A DNA stretch of 64,000 bases from Castellaniella sp034674885 (GTDB lineage Bacteria; Pseudomonadota; Gammaproteobacteria; Burkholderiales; Burkholderiaceae_B): positions 1-64,000 of the forward strand of contig NZ_JAUCDS010000006.1 in assembly GCF_034674885.1 (NCBI RefSeq), read 5' to 3'. The notes under the pieces are model-generated. The model searched no databases, was not told where the DNA came from, and saw only the letters and a program-made list of their open reading frames with translations. The translations under genes and the position numbers were made by a program. Each line of letters starts with the position of its first letter. Within the stretch, counting starts at the first letter, position 1. Below, one piece after another: positions 1-6,859 of the stretch.

Positions 1-431
1 CCGAACTGCATGAAAGCCGCACCGGCGACTGCCAGCAACTGGGCACCTTCATCGCGCAGCGGTTCCGCCCCACCGTACGCTACTGCGAATCCACCGATCA
101 GCGCCTGACGCGCATCGGCGGCGCGGTGGCCCACCTGGGCAATCTGCTGCAGGCCCGGGTGCAGGTCGACATGGAAGAACAGAACAGCCAGATCCTGCAA
201 AGCCTGAGCACCCGCGCCGACACCCAGATCAAGATCCAGAAGGCGGTGGAAGGCCTGTCCATCATCGCCATCAGCTATTATCTGTTCAGCCTGTTCAAGC
301 TGCTGTACCAGGGGATCCTGACGCTGGGCGTCGACTGGTCGCCGCGTACCGCCCTGCTGACCAGCATGCCCGTTGCCGCCATCATCATCGGCGCCATCGC
401 CTACCGCATCCGCAATGCCCGGCGGCACTGA
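1..431 (+). CDS. DUF3422-family membrane protein (C-terminal part, cut by window edge)
   Basis: The reading frame is open from the left edge (first full codon at base 3) to the stop at 431, so about 142 C-terminal residues are visible. It ends with two hydrophobic segments, roughly residues 84-103 and 118-136 of the visible part, preceded by a polar helical stretch (QVDMEEQNSQILQSLSTRAD) and followed by a short basic tail. This arrangement is typical of the C-terminus of DUF3422 proteins, predicted membrane-anchored proteins with a large soluble N-terminal part and unknown function. The next gene starts 22 bases downstream on the same strand, so the two are probably co-transcribed. A GTG at 126 is internal and not the true start. 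Confidence 0.75.
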   Translation, partial: ELHESRTGDCQQLGTFIAQRFRPTVRYCESTDQRLTRIGGAVAHLGNLLQARVQVDMEEQNSQILQSLSTRADTQIKIQKAVEGLSIIAISYYLFSLFKLLYQGILTLGVDWSPRTALLTSMPVAAIIIGAIAYRIRNARRH

Positions 432-453
432 CCGAACCGTCCACACGACATCC

Positions 454-1572
454 ATGCACACCGACACCCTTCACTTCCGCAGTTTCCTGTTGCTGCTGGC
501 TGCCGTCTCGGTCGCCTTCATCAGCATCCTGCTGCCGTTCTACGCCGCCATCTTCTGGGGCGGCGTGCTGGCCGTGATCTTCAACCCCCTGCACCGGCGG
601 CTGCTGCGCCTGCTGGGCGGGGACCGCCCCGGGTTGGCGTCCTTCCTGACAGTGCTGTGCATCACACTGATCGTGATCCTGCCGCTGCTGTTCATCGCCG
701 GCGCCCTGGCCAACGAAGTCGCAGGTCTGTACACGCGCATCAACACAGGCCAGTTGAACCTGGGCCAATATTACGAACAGGTCGTGGCCGCCCTGCCCCC
801 CTGGGTGCATGGCTGGCTGGATTCCTTCGGCGTGGGCGACCTGCTCAGCATCCGCGAGAAACTGTCAGCCGGCGCTCTGCAGGCCAGCCAGTTCCTGGCC
901 AAGCAGGCCGTCAACATCGGCCAGAACACCTTCCAGTTCGTGGTCGGACTGGGCGTGATGCTGTATCTGCTGTTCTTCCTGCTGCGCGACGGCCCCAACA
1001 CGGTGCCGGCGCTCAAGCGCCTGATTCCCCTGCGAGACGACCACCGGCACAAGCTCTTCCAGAAATTCGCCACGGTGGTGCGAGCCACCGTGAAGGGCAA
1101 TATCGTGATCGCCGCCACCCAAGGCCTGCTGGGCGGCCTGATGTTCGCCTTCCTGGGCATCCAGGGATCGCTGTTCTGGGGGGTGCTGATGGCCTTCCTG
1201 TCCCTGCTGCCGGCCGTGGGGGCATCGCTGATCTGGGTGCCGGTCGCGGTGTACTTCCTGGTGACGGGCGCCTGGTGGCAAGGCATCACCCTGACGGTGT
1301 TCGGGGTGATGGTGATCGGCCTGATCGACAATCTGCTGCGTCCCGTGCTGGTCGGCAAGGACACCAAGCTGCCCGACTACGTGGTGTTGATTTCCACCCT
1401 GGGCGGCCTGTCGGTGTTCGGCCTGAACGGCTTCGTGATCGGGCCGTTGTTCGCTGCGCTGTTCATGTCCTGCTGGGACCTGTTTCCCGACGCAGTGGCG
1501 ATGATCCAGAACGGCCGCCGGGCAGACGACGCCCAGCCGACTGCCGACCTGGCGACACGGGATCCGGACTGA
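454..1572 (+). CDS. AI-2E/PerM-family transporter
   Basis: A 372-residue polytopic membrane protein of the AI-2E (PerM/YdiK/TqsA) family. The ATG at 454 is chosen because the first hydrophobic segment (FLLLLAAVSVAFISILLPFY) follows within 15 residues; the frame can be extended back to 373, but that overlaps the previous gene. Features match the family: an N-terminal pair of membrane segments, a middle soluble region, then a block of membrane segments with the pattern IDNLLRPVLVGK near residue 295 and GGLSVFGLNGFVIGP near 325. Length is normal. The family contains the E. coli AI-2 exporter TqsA but also proteins linked to Na+/H+ antiport, so membership does not show quorum sensing. The substrate is unknown. 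Confidence 0.85.
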   Translation: MHTDTLHFRSFLLLLAAVSVAFISILLPFYAAIFWGGVLAVIFNPLHRRLLRLLGGDRPGLASFLTVLCITLIVILPLLFIAGALANEVAGLYTRINTGQLNLGQYYEQVVAALPPWVHGWLDSFGVGDLLSIREKLSAGALQASQFLAKQAVNIGQNTFQFVVGLGVMLYLLFFLLRDGPNTVPALKRLIPLRDDHRHKLFQKFATVVRATVKGNIVIAATQGLLGGLMFAFLGIQGSLFWGVLMAFLSLLPAVGASLIWVPVAVYFLVTGAWWQGITLTVFGVMVIGLIDNLLRPVLVGKDTKLPDYVVLISTLGGLSVFGLNGFVIGPLFAALFMSCWDLFPDAVAMIQNGRRADDAQPTADLATRDPD

Positions 1573-1587
1573 GACCGGCGCGAGACA

Positions 1588-1956
1588 TCAGGACAGCAGG
1601 ATCGCCACGTTCACGATCAACGCCGCACCCCAGATGATGGACCGCACGGTCCCACGCCCAAGGGCATAAGCCAGGATGTACAGGATCCGCAGCACGACCC
1701 AGATGCCCATCAGGCCGGCCAGGCGATCCACCGACGCGCCCGCGTACAGGGCATACAGAACCGCCGCATAAAAGAACGGCAGGCCCTCGAACAGATTGGC
1801 CTGTGCGGCATTGGCGCGCGCCCGCCAGCCCTGCTGGGAGGCCAGCCAGGGTCGGGGGTCGTTGTTGTCGAACCGCTTGCCGCCCGCCTTGGCTGTGACG
1901 GCCGCAACATAGGGCAGCACAGCGGCCGCGATCATGAGGCCGGGAATCATGTCCAT
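1588..1956 (-). CDS. MAPEG-family integral membrane protein
   Basis: A 122-residue protein with four predicted membrane helices. It matches small bacterial MAPEG proteins (relatives of microsomal glutathione transferase), with the characteristic segment RANAAQANLFEGLPFFYAAV near residues 45-65. The ATG at 1956 is preferred over an in-frame upstream start near 2016: it has an AAGGTG ribosome site about eight bases upstream and gives a normal family length, while the extension would run through a TATAAT-like box at 1989-1994. It converges with the PerM-family gene, leaving 15 bases between stops. Enzymatic activity of such bacterial members is rarely proven; glutathione-linked detoxification is only a family-level guess. 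Confidence 0.8.
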   Translation of the reverse strand: MDMIPGLMIAAAVLPYVAAVTAKAGGKRFDNNDPRPWLASQQGWRARANAAQANLFEGLPFFYAAVLYALYAGASVDRLAGLMGIWVVLRILYILAYALGRGTVRSIIWGAALIVNVAILLS

Positions 1957-1988
1957 GGAAAGCACCTTTTTATTGAAAAAATTCCATG

Positions 1989-2051
1989 TATAATAGCTGG
2001 CTTTGGTGGGGTTCACCCCCTGCCAGATGGTGACGATTAACCATAATCGTC
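1989..2051 (+). promoter_or_regulatory. Putative tRNA-Thr promoter box and leader hairpin
   Basis: A perfect TATAAT hexamer lies at 1989-1994, but no good -35 box sits 16-18 bases upstream (TTGAAA at 1973 is too close). The leader then contains GGGG-TTCA-CCCC (about 2009-2020) and a perfect 8-bp hairpin, GACGATTA-ACCA-TAATCGTC, at 2032-2051, ending four bases before the mature tRNA 5' end. The -10 call is plausible; the hairpin's role, if any, is unknown. Confidence 0.4.
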
Positions 2052-2054
2052 GTG

Positions 2055-2130
2055 GCCGGCTTAGCTCAGTTGGTAGAGCAGCTCATTCGTAATGAGAAGG
2101 TCGGGGGTTCGACTCCTCTAGCCGGCACCA
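2055..2130 (+). tRNA. tRNA-Thr (anticodon CGT)
   Basis: A 76-nt tRNA with an encoded 3' CCA. The acceptor arm is GCCGGCT paired with AGCCGGC, followed by the D-arm sequence TAGCTCAGTTGGTAGAGCA, an anticodon loop TTCGTAA with CGT at the centre, and the T-arm GGGGGTTCGACTCCTC. It closely resembles E. coli tRNA-Thr(CGT) in layout. It decodes ACG. A terminator-like hairpin follows within 20 bases. I saw no copy of the tRNA 3' end downstream that would mark an integrated element. Confidence 0.97.
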
Positions 2131-2148
2131 TATAAAACAAATACGATC

Positions 2149-2181
2149 AAGCCCCACGCGATTCATCGCCGGGGCTTTTTT
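2149..2181 (+). terminator. Rho-independent terminator after tRNA-Thr
   Basis: AAGCCCC (2149-2155) pairs with GGGGCTT (2171-2177) and the hairpin runs into a T6 tract. It lies 18 bases after the tRNA CCA and is a good intrinsic terminator for the tRNA transcript. Confidence 0.85.
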
Positions 2182-2279
2182 GTTGCCGAATCGCGCAATA
2201 TGGGGGCGTTCTGCAGCGGCGCATCCATCTGCCCGGCCATTCGCGGCATGCTGCGGATTCCGCCCCCATCACGCCGCCG

Positions 2280-2696
2280 TCAAGACCGGGATTTCTCCAG
2301 CCACTGAAAGATTCCCATACCCGCCAGCATGGCGGCCACGAACACGAAGGCCTGCCATTGCCCCGACCCCAGGCCGACCAGGGCCGGGCCGGGGCACAAG
2401 CCCACCAGCCCCCAGCCGATCCCGAACACCAGGCTGCCAACGATCAGGCGCCGATCCAGCTGACGAGCAGTGGGCAAAGCCAGCGGCAAGCCCAGGTAGG
2501 TCGTCGCGCGCCGGCGGGCTAGCCGGAAGGCCGCCAGGCCTGCCACCACCGCGCCGCCCATGACCAGCACCAGGGATGGATCCCAGGCCCCCGCGATATC
2601 CAGAAACCCCAGGACCTTCGCCGGTTCGGCCATGCCGGACACCAGCAGGCCGAGCCCAAAGACCAGCCCCGATAGAAATGCCGTGAAGATCGACAT
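2280..2696 (-). CDS. YeeE/YedE-family half transporter, second subunit (PmpB/DUF6691-like)
   Basis: A 138-residue membrane protein with about four hydrophobic segments. It has the half-length YeeE/YedE layout with GMAEPAKVLGFLDIAGAWDP near residues 21-40 and GLCPGPALVGLGSG near 101-114, both usual in the second subunit of paired YeeE/YedE proteins. The ATG at 2696 is preceded by AAGGAGA. It follows its partner subunit after only 12 bases and lies in the bigR operon, so the pair probably moves a small sulfur species such as thiosulfate, sulfite or persulfide-related sulfur across the inner membrane. The function is inferred from family and context; substrate specificity cannot be read from the sequence. 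Confidence 0.85.
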   Translation of the reverse strand: MSIFTAFLSGLVFGLGLLVSGMAEPAKVLGFLDIAGAWDPSLVLVMGGAVVAGLAAFRLARRRATTYLGLPLALPTARQLDRRLIVGSLVFGIGWGLVGLCPGPALVGLGSGQWQAFVFVAAMLAGMGIFQWLEKSRS

Positions 2697-2708
2697 GATG
2701 TAGTCTCC

Positions 2709-3134
2709 TTACAAACCCAGGACATGCCGGACCGCATACACGGTCAGCATGCCGGCGCCGATGAAACACACCGTGGCCACCAACGAGCGCGGCGACAGAC
2801 GCGACAGACCGCACACGCCGTGCCCGGAGGTGCAGCCGCCGGCATAGCGGGTCCCCAATCCCACCAGCAGGCCGGCAGCAATCAGGATGCCGGTCTCGGC
2901 ATCGATGCGGATGGCGACCTCGTGCCCCGACCAGCGCGCCAGCACGGGCGCTGCCACCAGGCCGGCGATGAAGGCCAGCCGCCAGCCACGATCACCCGAC
3001 CGCAACAGGCCGCCCAGCACCCCGCTGATCCCCGCGATGCGGCCATTGAGCAGGATGAGCGAAGCGGCAGCAGCCCCGATCATCAGCCCCCCGATCAGGG
3101 AGGACCAGGGAGTGAAGGCATTCCAGTCAATCAT
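2709..3134 (-). CDS. YeeE/YedE-family half transporter, first subunit (PmpA-like)
   Basis: A 141-residue membrane protein carrying the conserved YeeE/YedE signature GTRYAGGCTSGHGVCGLSR around residues 87-105, with two cysteines likely to contact the sulfur substrate, as in TsuA. The ATG at 3134 overlaps the TGA stop of the regulator upstream (ATGA), showing tight translational coupling. The second half-subunit follows 12 bases later. Together the two subunits are comparable in size to one full-length YeeE/YedE protein. Expected role: sulfur-compound transport under control of the co-transcribed ArsR-type repressor. Confidence 0.87.
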   Translation of the reverse strand: MIDWNAFTPWSSLIGGLMIGAAAASLILLNGRIAGISGVLGGLLRSGDRGWRLAFIAGLVAAPVLARWSGHEVAIRIDAETGILIAAGLLVGLGTRYAGGCTSGHGVCGLSRLSPRSLVATVCFIGAGMLTVYAVRHVLGL

Positions 3135-3460
3135 GATTGCGTTTCCGTCGGACAATAAATCGCGTAGAGCGTGGCCAGTATCTGCAGCAATTGCGGCTTG
3201 GCCACGCGGTAGAACACCTGCTTGCCGCTGCGCCGGGTAGCCACGACGCCTTCGGCGCGCAGGACCCCCAGCTGCTGGGACAAGGTCGGCTGATGGATGC
3301 CCAGCAGCGTTTCCAGTTCGCCCACGCTGCGTTCCCCCTGGGACAGCTGACACAGGAGCAGCAGGCGTTCCGGGTTGGCGAGGATTTTCAGGTCCGCCAC
3401 CGCCAAGGCGGCAGCATCCCGCAAGCGGTCAGGATCGAGAGTATCGGCAGGCGCGGCCAT
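3131..3460 (-). CDS. bigR: BigR/SqrR-type ArsR-family persulfide-sensing repressor
   Basis: A 109-residue winged-helix regulator of the ArsR family. The recognition region is HQPTLSQQLGVLRAEGVV (residues 56-73), followed by the wing RRSGKQVFYRV. Two cysteines, C37 in LLLLCQLSQGE and C103 in YAIYCPTE, sit where BigR, SqrR and YgaV carry the pair that forms a di- or tetrasulfide with persulfides and releases DNA. There is no metal-binding ELCVCDL motif, so metal sensing is unlikely. It heads an operon with two YeeE/YedE half transporters and is divergent from an ETHE1-like dioxygenase across an AT-rich operator region. This matches bigR-blh loci of Xylella and Agrobacterium. Autoregulation is likely. 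Confidence 0.9.
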   Translation of the reverse strand: MAAPADTLDPDRLRDAAALAVADLKILANPERLLLLCQLSQGERSVGELETLLGIHQPTLSQQLGVLRAEGVVATRRSGKQVFYRVAKPQLLQILATLYAIYCPTETQS

Positions 3461-3482
3461 TCAGCATTTCCAGAAAACAGGC

Positions 3483-3528
3483 TTGACTATAATATATCAA
3501 CAAATATAATATCAATCAACATATTGAT
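3483..3528. promoter_or_regulatory. Divergent overlapping promoters and putative BigR operator
   Basis: Plus strand: TTGACT (3483-3488), 16 bases, TATAAT (3505-3510), reading into the dioxygenase gene. Minus strand: TTGATT (3519-3514), 17 bases, TATATT (3496-3491), reading into bigR. The two promoters overlap almost completely. The region is strikingly AT-rich for this genome and includes the inverted repeat ATCAAT-6-ATTGAT (3511-3516/3523-3528). One bound repressor would block both promoters. The promoter boxes are read directly; BigR binding is inferred from position. Confidence 0.7.
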
Positions 3529-3599
3529 GGACGTTCACCCGTGTGCAGCTGATCATTTTGCGTGACATCCATCTTCATCCTGACCCAGGGGAAGCAGCC

Positions 3600-4463
3600 A
3601 TGCCCATACAGATCCAGCCGTTTTTCGAGCCTGTCACCGGCACCGTCAGCTACGTGCTGGCCGACTCCGTCAGCCGTCAGGCAGCGATCATCGACCCCGT
3701 ACTGGACTACGACTCGGCGGCCGGCCGCACCCGCACCACATCTGCCGACGACATCCTGGCGCACATCCGCGACCGGAGGCTGACCGTGCAATGGATACTG
3801 GAAACGCATGCGCACGCCGACCATCTATCGGCGGCCGCCTACCTGCGCCAGCAGGCCGGCGGCCGAATCGCCATCGGCGCCTCCATCTGCCAGGTGCAGC
3901 AGGTGTTCAAGACTCTGTACAACCTGGGGGCGGACTTTCCAACCGACGGCAGCCAGTTCGACCATCTGTTCGCCGATGGGGATACATTCCAGATCGGCAC
4001 GCTGACCGCCACGGCGATCTTCGTGCCCGGCCACACGCCGGCCGACATGGCTTATCAGGTAGAGGACGCCGTCTTCACCGGCGACACCCTGTTCATGCCG
4101 GACCTGGGCACAGCGCGCGCCGACTTCCCGGGGGGCGACGCGCGCGCCCTGTACCGGTCGATCCAACGGCTATTGGCGCTGCCGGATGCCACTCGCCTGT
4201 TTGCCTGTCACGATTATCCGCCCGACACCCGCCCCGCTGCCTGGGAAAGCAGCGTGGCCGACCAGAAGGCGCACAACATCCATGTGCGCGACGGCATCAC
4301 GGAAGACGCTTTCGTGGCGCTGCGCCAGGCACGCGACGCCACGCTGTCGGCGCCCGCCCTGATCCTGCCGTCATTGCAGGTCAATATCCGCGCCGGCGTG
4401 CTGCCGCGCGCCGAGGACAACGGGGTGTCGTACCTGAAGATCCCCGTCAACGCATTGCAATAG
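3600..4463 (+). CDS. blh: ETHE1-like MBL-fold persulfide dioxygenase (Blh)
   Basis: A 287-residue metallo-beta-lactamase-fold protein. The metal motif THAHADH gives H70, H72, D74 and H75; further ligands are H145 (VPGHTPADM), D162 (GDTLFMPD) and H204 (ACHDYPPD). This set and the length fit the ETHE1/Blh persulfide dioxygenase group, which oxidises glutathione persulfide to sulfite with a single iron. The ATG at 3600 follows GGGGAAG; an in-frame upstream start at 3543 would lie in the promoter leader. No rhodanese domain is fused. The gene is divergent from bigR, matching the known bigR-blh arrangement for sulfide and persulfide detoxification. Substrate assignment rests on family and context. 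Confidence 0.88.
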   Translation: MPIQIQPFFEPVTGTVSYVLADSVSRQAAIIDPVLDYDSAAGRTRTTSADDILAHIRDRRLTVQWILETHAHADHLSAAAYLRQQAGGRIAIGASICQVQQVFKTLYNLGADFPTDGSQFDHLFADGDTFQIGTLTATAIFVPGHTPADMAYQVEDAVFTGDTLFMPDLGTARADFPGGDARALYRSIQRLLALPDATRLFACHDYPPDTRPAAWESSVADQKAHNIHVRDGITEDAFVALRQARDATLSAPALILPSLQVNIRAGVLPRAEDNGVSYLKIPVNALQ

Positions 4464-4489
4464 AGCCCAGGGCCCGAGCCAGCCAAGGA

Positions 4490-4654
4490 TCAGAATGTCG
4501 AAGCGCAATGCCCGCCGCTGGGGGCCACGCCCGAACCCAGTGCAATCAGCGGAGGTTCGGCATGCACGTTGACCGGCGCGCTGTGCGCCCAGTCCCAGGC
4601 GAAAAATGCCACCATCAACACCCAGAAAGTCACGGCCAGCCATCGGTGATTCAC
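4490..4654 (-). CDS. Small predicted membrane protein, unknown function
   Basis: A 54-residue reading frame starting at a GTG (4654) with a strong GGGAGGG ribosome site seven bases upstream. One hydrophobic helix (WLAVTFWVLMVAFFAWDW, residues 5-22) is followed by a mostly polar tail with a single cysteine four residues from the C-terminus (GGHCASTF). It lies 67 bases downstream of the TsuA-like transporter gene on the same strand and converges with the dioxygenase gene. I do not recognise a family. The ribosome site, topology and position suggest a small accessory subunit of the sulfur transporter or a periplasm-facing anchor, but a spurious ORF cannot be excluded. Confidence 0.45.
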   Translation of the reverse strand: MNHRWLAVTFWVLMVAFFAWDWAHSAPVNVHAEPPLIALGSGVAPSGGHCASTF

Positions 4655-4721
4655 GTTGCAGCCCTCCCTGAGGCATCGAGCGCCGACCGTAGCGTCGCAT
4701 CTGTCATGTCTCGTCTCCCGA

Positions 4722-5804
4722 TCAGAAGGCAAACCGGCGGCGCACCCGCACACCGATCAACGACCCCATGAACGCCATGGGCACCCAGATCCAGCCATGC
4801 AGGCTGCCGGTGGAAATGCCGCTGACCATGGCGCCGATGTTGCAGCCGAACGCCAGCCGCGAACTGTACCCCAGCAGCAGGCCCGCTCCCAGGCCGACCA
4901 TCCACTGGCTGGCCGTCATGGTCTTTGCTGCGTGACGCGGCTTGCCCGCCGCGATCCACAGGGCGCCGGCCAAAATGCCGATGTTGGTGATCGAAGTCAC
5001 GTCCAGGAACACGGATTGGGCAAGTGTCGCCGTGTTGACGGGCTCGCTCCAGAAGGCGTTGGCAGTCGGATCGAACAGATGAGCCGCCGTCGCCAGTTTC
5101 GCAGCCCACAGGCCAAAGCCATAGACGATGCCCCAGGGCTGGCCCGCAATCACCAGGTTCAACACCGCCAGCACCGCCAGCAGCACGGCGCCCACCAGCA
5201 GCTTGCGATCCCACCAGCCGTCCGTGCGCCCGGTCCAGCGGATGACGCCCCAGCCGACCAGCGCCAGCCCCGCCAGCGTCAGCAGCAAGGCGGCAGGCGC
5301 GCCGAAATGCGTCACCAGGCCGTAGGGCGGCAAGGCGCCCAGCGCCAGCCATCGATCCAGCGTGGCGGATCCCAGGAAACTGCCGATGGCAAACAGCGGC
5401 AGGATCGCCATGTTCATGGGAATGCCCAGGCCGGCCTTGTACAGGGTGCCCGATCCGCAGCCGTCAGCCACCTGCATGCAGGCGCCGAACACGAAAGCGC
5501 CCACGATCAGGCTGATGCTGGGCGGCCCCAGGGCCGCGCCCAGGTCTGTCGGATAGGCCGCCAGCAAGGGAATGGAGATGGCGGCCGCGATGGCCAGCAG
5601 CACCAACTGCGCCAGTACGCCCGATGGGTCGCGCTGTTCGATCAGCCGCCGCCAGCCCGTGGTAAAGCCAAAGCGCGCGCCGGCCAGCACGGCCCCCAGG
5701 CCGATGCCCACCAGAAACAGCAAGGCCTGGCGCAAAGCGACCGACCAGGCCAGGAAGATCAAAAAGGCGGTGATTGCCACCGCCAGGGGGAAACGTTTCA
5801 TCAT
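4722..5804 (-). CDS. Full-length YeeE/YedE sulfur transporter (TsuA-like)
   Basis: A 360-residue polytopic inner-membrane protein of the YeeE/YedE family, whose best-studied member TsuA imports thiosulfate. It is an internal duplication: FGACMQVADGCGSGTLYKAG (residues 107-126) is mirrored by SRLAFGCNIGAMVSG (315-329). The cysteines C109, C116 and C321 lie in these loops, as expected for a pore that relays thiosulfate by S-H contacts. The length is normal. The upstream gene on the same strand encodes an exported rhodanese and ends 15 bases before this ATG, so uptake is probably coupled to periplasmic sulfur handling. Substrate is inferred. Confidence 0.88.
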   Translation of the reverse strand: MMKRFPLAVAITAFLIFLAWSVALRQALLFLVGIGLGAVLAGARFGFTTGWRRLIEQRDPSGVLAQLVLLAIAAAISIPLLAAYPTDLGAALGPPSISLIVGAFVFGACMQVADGCGSGTLYKAGLGIPMNMAILPLFAIGSFLGSATLDRWLALGALPPYGLVTHFGAPAALLLTLAGLALVGWGVIRWTGRTDGWWDRKLLVGAVLLAVLAVLNLVIAGQPWGIVYGFGLWAAKLATAAHLFDPTANAFWSEPVNTATLAQSVFLDVTSITNIGILAGALWIAAGKPRHAAKTMTASQWMVGLGAGLLLGYSSRLAFGCNIGAMVSGISTGSLHGWIWVPMAFMGSLIGVRVRRRFAF

Positions 5805-5819
5805 GGAGCGACGGCCCGA

Positions 5820-6761
5820 TTAACCGAACAAGCCTTTGACCTTGTCCAGGATCTGGCTGCCGCGCCCGGGGACGTTGTCCATGGGGCGGGACGCGTCCTG
5901 CGACCATTCGGCCAGGGATTCCGGATACAGGCGGACATTTTTCACGCCCACGATTTCAGACAGGGCGAACCAGTCGGTGGCCGCCCAATGGCCGGTATTG
6001 CAGAAGGAAATGGTTTCAGCAGCCTGTTCCCCGGGCAGGAGTTCCGCAGCGATCTTGCGGGCCTGGTCGGCGGACACGAAAATCGAGGTGCCGGGCTGGA
6101 ACCAGCGGCCGTTTTCCACATTGACGGCGCCCTGGATGGTGCCGGGCACCTGAGCCGTGGGCGCCTTGGCCTTGCCCAGATAGAAATCCAGCGGCCGGGC
6201 ATCGACCAGCTTGGTCTGCGGGTTGCCCACCTGAGCGGCTACCTGATCGGTGGTCGCCAGGATCGAGTCATCGGGATGGGCCTGGAAGGCGCTGGCGGCT
6301 ACCGTTGGCACCACCTGATCCTGCGGCAGGCCGGCATCGGCCCAGGACTTTTCACCGCCATTCAGGATCGACAGTTCCTTCAGGCCCAGATATTTCAATG
6401 TCCAATAGACCCGGGCAGAGGCGCCGAAATCCGTGCTGTCCGCCCCGGATGACACTACCACGGCGTGGACATTCTGGTCCACCCCCAGAGCCCGGACCTG
6501 CTGCGCCAGGCGGTCGACCGGCGGCAGCTGGCCGGGATTGTTCGCCGGACCACGCCACTGGGCATACGGCGCCGACACTGCGCCAGGAATATGTCCCGCC
6601 GCGTAGGCGTCCGCCGGACGGATATCGATGATGCGCACTGCGGGCTGCTGATGCAAGCCGCTGAGTTCAGCCGGCGTCAGCAGCGGCTGGGCCGCCCAGG
6701 CGCTGGACGTGGCAGCCAGAGCCAGGGCCGCACCGCCGAAAAAGGCAGACAGGACGTTCAT
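5820..6761 (-). CDS. Exported thiosulfate sulfurtransferase (tandem rhodanese)
   Basis: A 313-residue protein with a Sec signal peptide (hydrophobic core GGAALALAATSS, likely cleavage after AWA at residue 23) and two rhodanese domains, about 33-145 and 165-290. Only the second is active: C254 in ISFCNTGHWAA, the loop typical of periplasmic rhodaneses. The first domain has VVVSSGADSTDFG at the equivalent position and no cysteine, the normal pattern for tandem rhodaneses. It transfers sulfane sulfur from thiosulfate to a thiol acceptor in the periplasm. It is the first gene of an operon with the TsuA-like transporter. An imperfect palindrome upstream (6832-6852) may be its operator. Confidence 0.88.
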   Translation of the reverse strand: MNVLSAFFGGAALALAATSSAWAAQPLLTPAELSGLHQQPAVRIIDIRPADAYAAGHIPGAVSAPYAQWRGPANNPGQLPPVDRLAQQVRALGVDQNVHAVVVSSGADSTDFGASARVYWTLKYLGLKELSILNGGEKSWADAGLPQDQVVPTVAASAFQAHPDDSILATTDQVAAQVGNPQTKLVDARPLDFYLGKAKAPTAQVPGTIQGAVNVENGRWFQPGTSIFVSADQARKIAAELLPGEQAAETISFCNTGHWAATDWFALSEIVGVKNVRLYPESLAEWSQDASRPMDNVPGRGSQILDKVKGLFG

Positions 6762-6831
6762 GATGAAAACCGTGAAAGTGAAGGAATCAGGCGATCATTG
6801 TCCCAGATCCGATCTGACGGCTGGCGATACC

Positions 6832-6852
6832 TATAAAACCCGTGGTTATATA
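6832..6852. promoter_or_regulatory. Imperfect 21-bp palindrome upstream of the rhodanese-TsuA operon
   Basis: TATAAAACC-CGT-GGTTATATA matches its own complement at 8 of 9 positions per arm. It lies 71 bases upstream of the rhodanese ATG and just past the stop of the convergently placed-upstream kinase gene, in an AT-rich patch where the operon promoter must be. It does not resemble the AT-rich site near bigR, so a different regulator is possible. Function is inferred. Confidence 0.4.
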
Positions 6853-6859
6853 AAACGAA

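Noticed and set aside
454..1572. Quorum-sensing (AI-2) export by the PerM-family protein
   Set aside because: The family name does not establish function and there is no luxS or lsr gene in the window.
1957..2016. N-terminal extension of the MAPEG gene
   Set aside because: It would run across a TATAAT box and the family starts at the later ATG with a ribosome site.
2055..2181. tRNA-Thr as an integration site for a mobile island
   Set aside because: No integrase follows and I found no repeat of the tRNA 3' end downstream; the next genes form an ordinary sulfur module.
4656..6452. A 598-codon plus-strand frame opposite the TsuA-like and rhodanese genes
   Set aside because: Shadow frame; the minus-strand genes have clear membrane and catalytic motifs.
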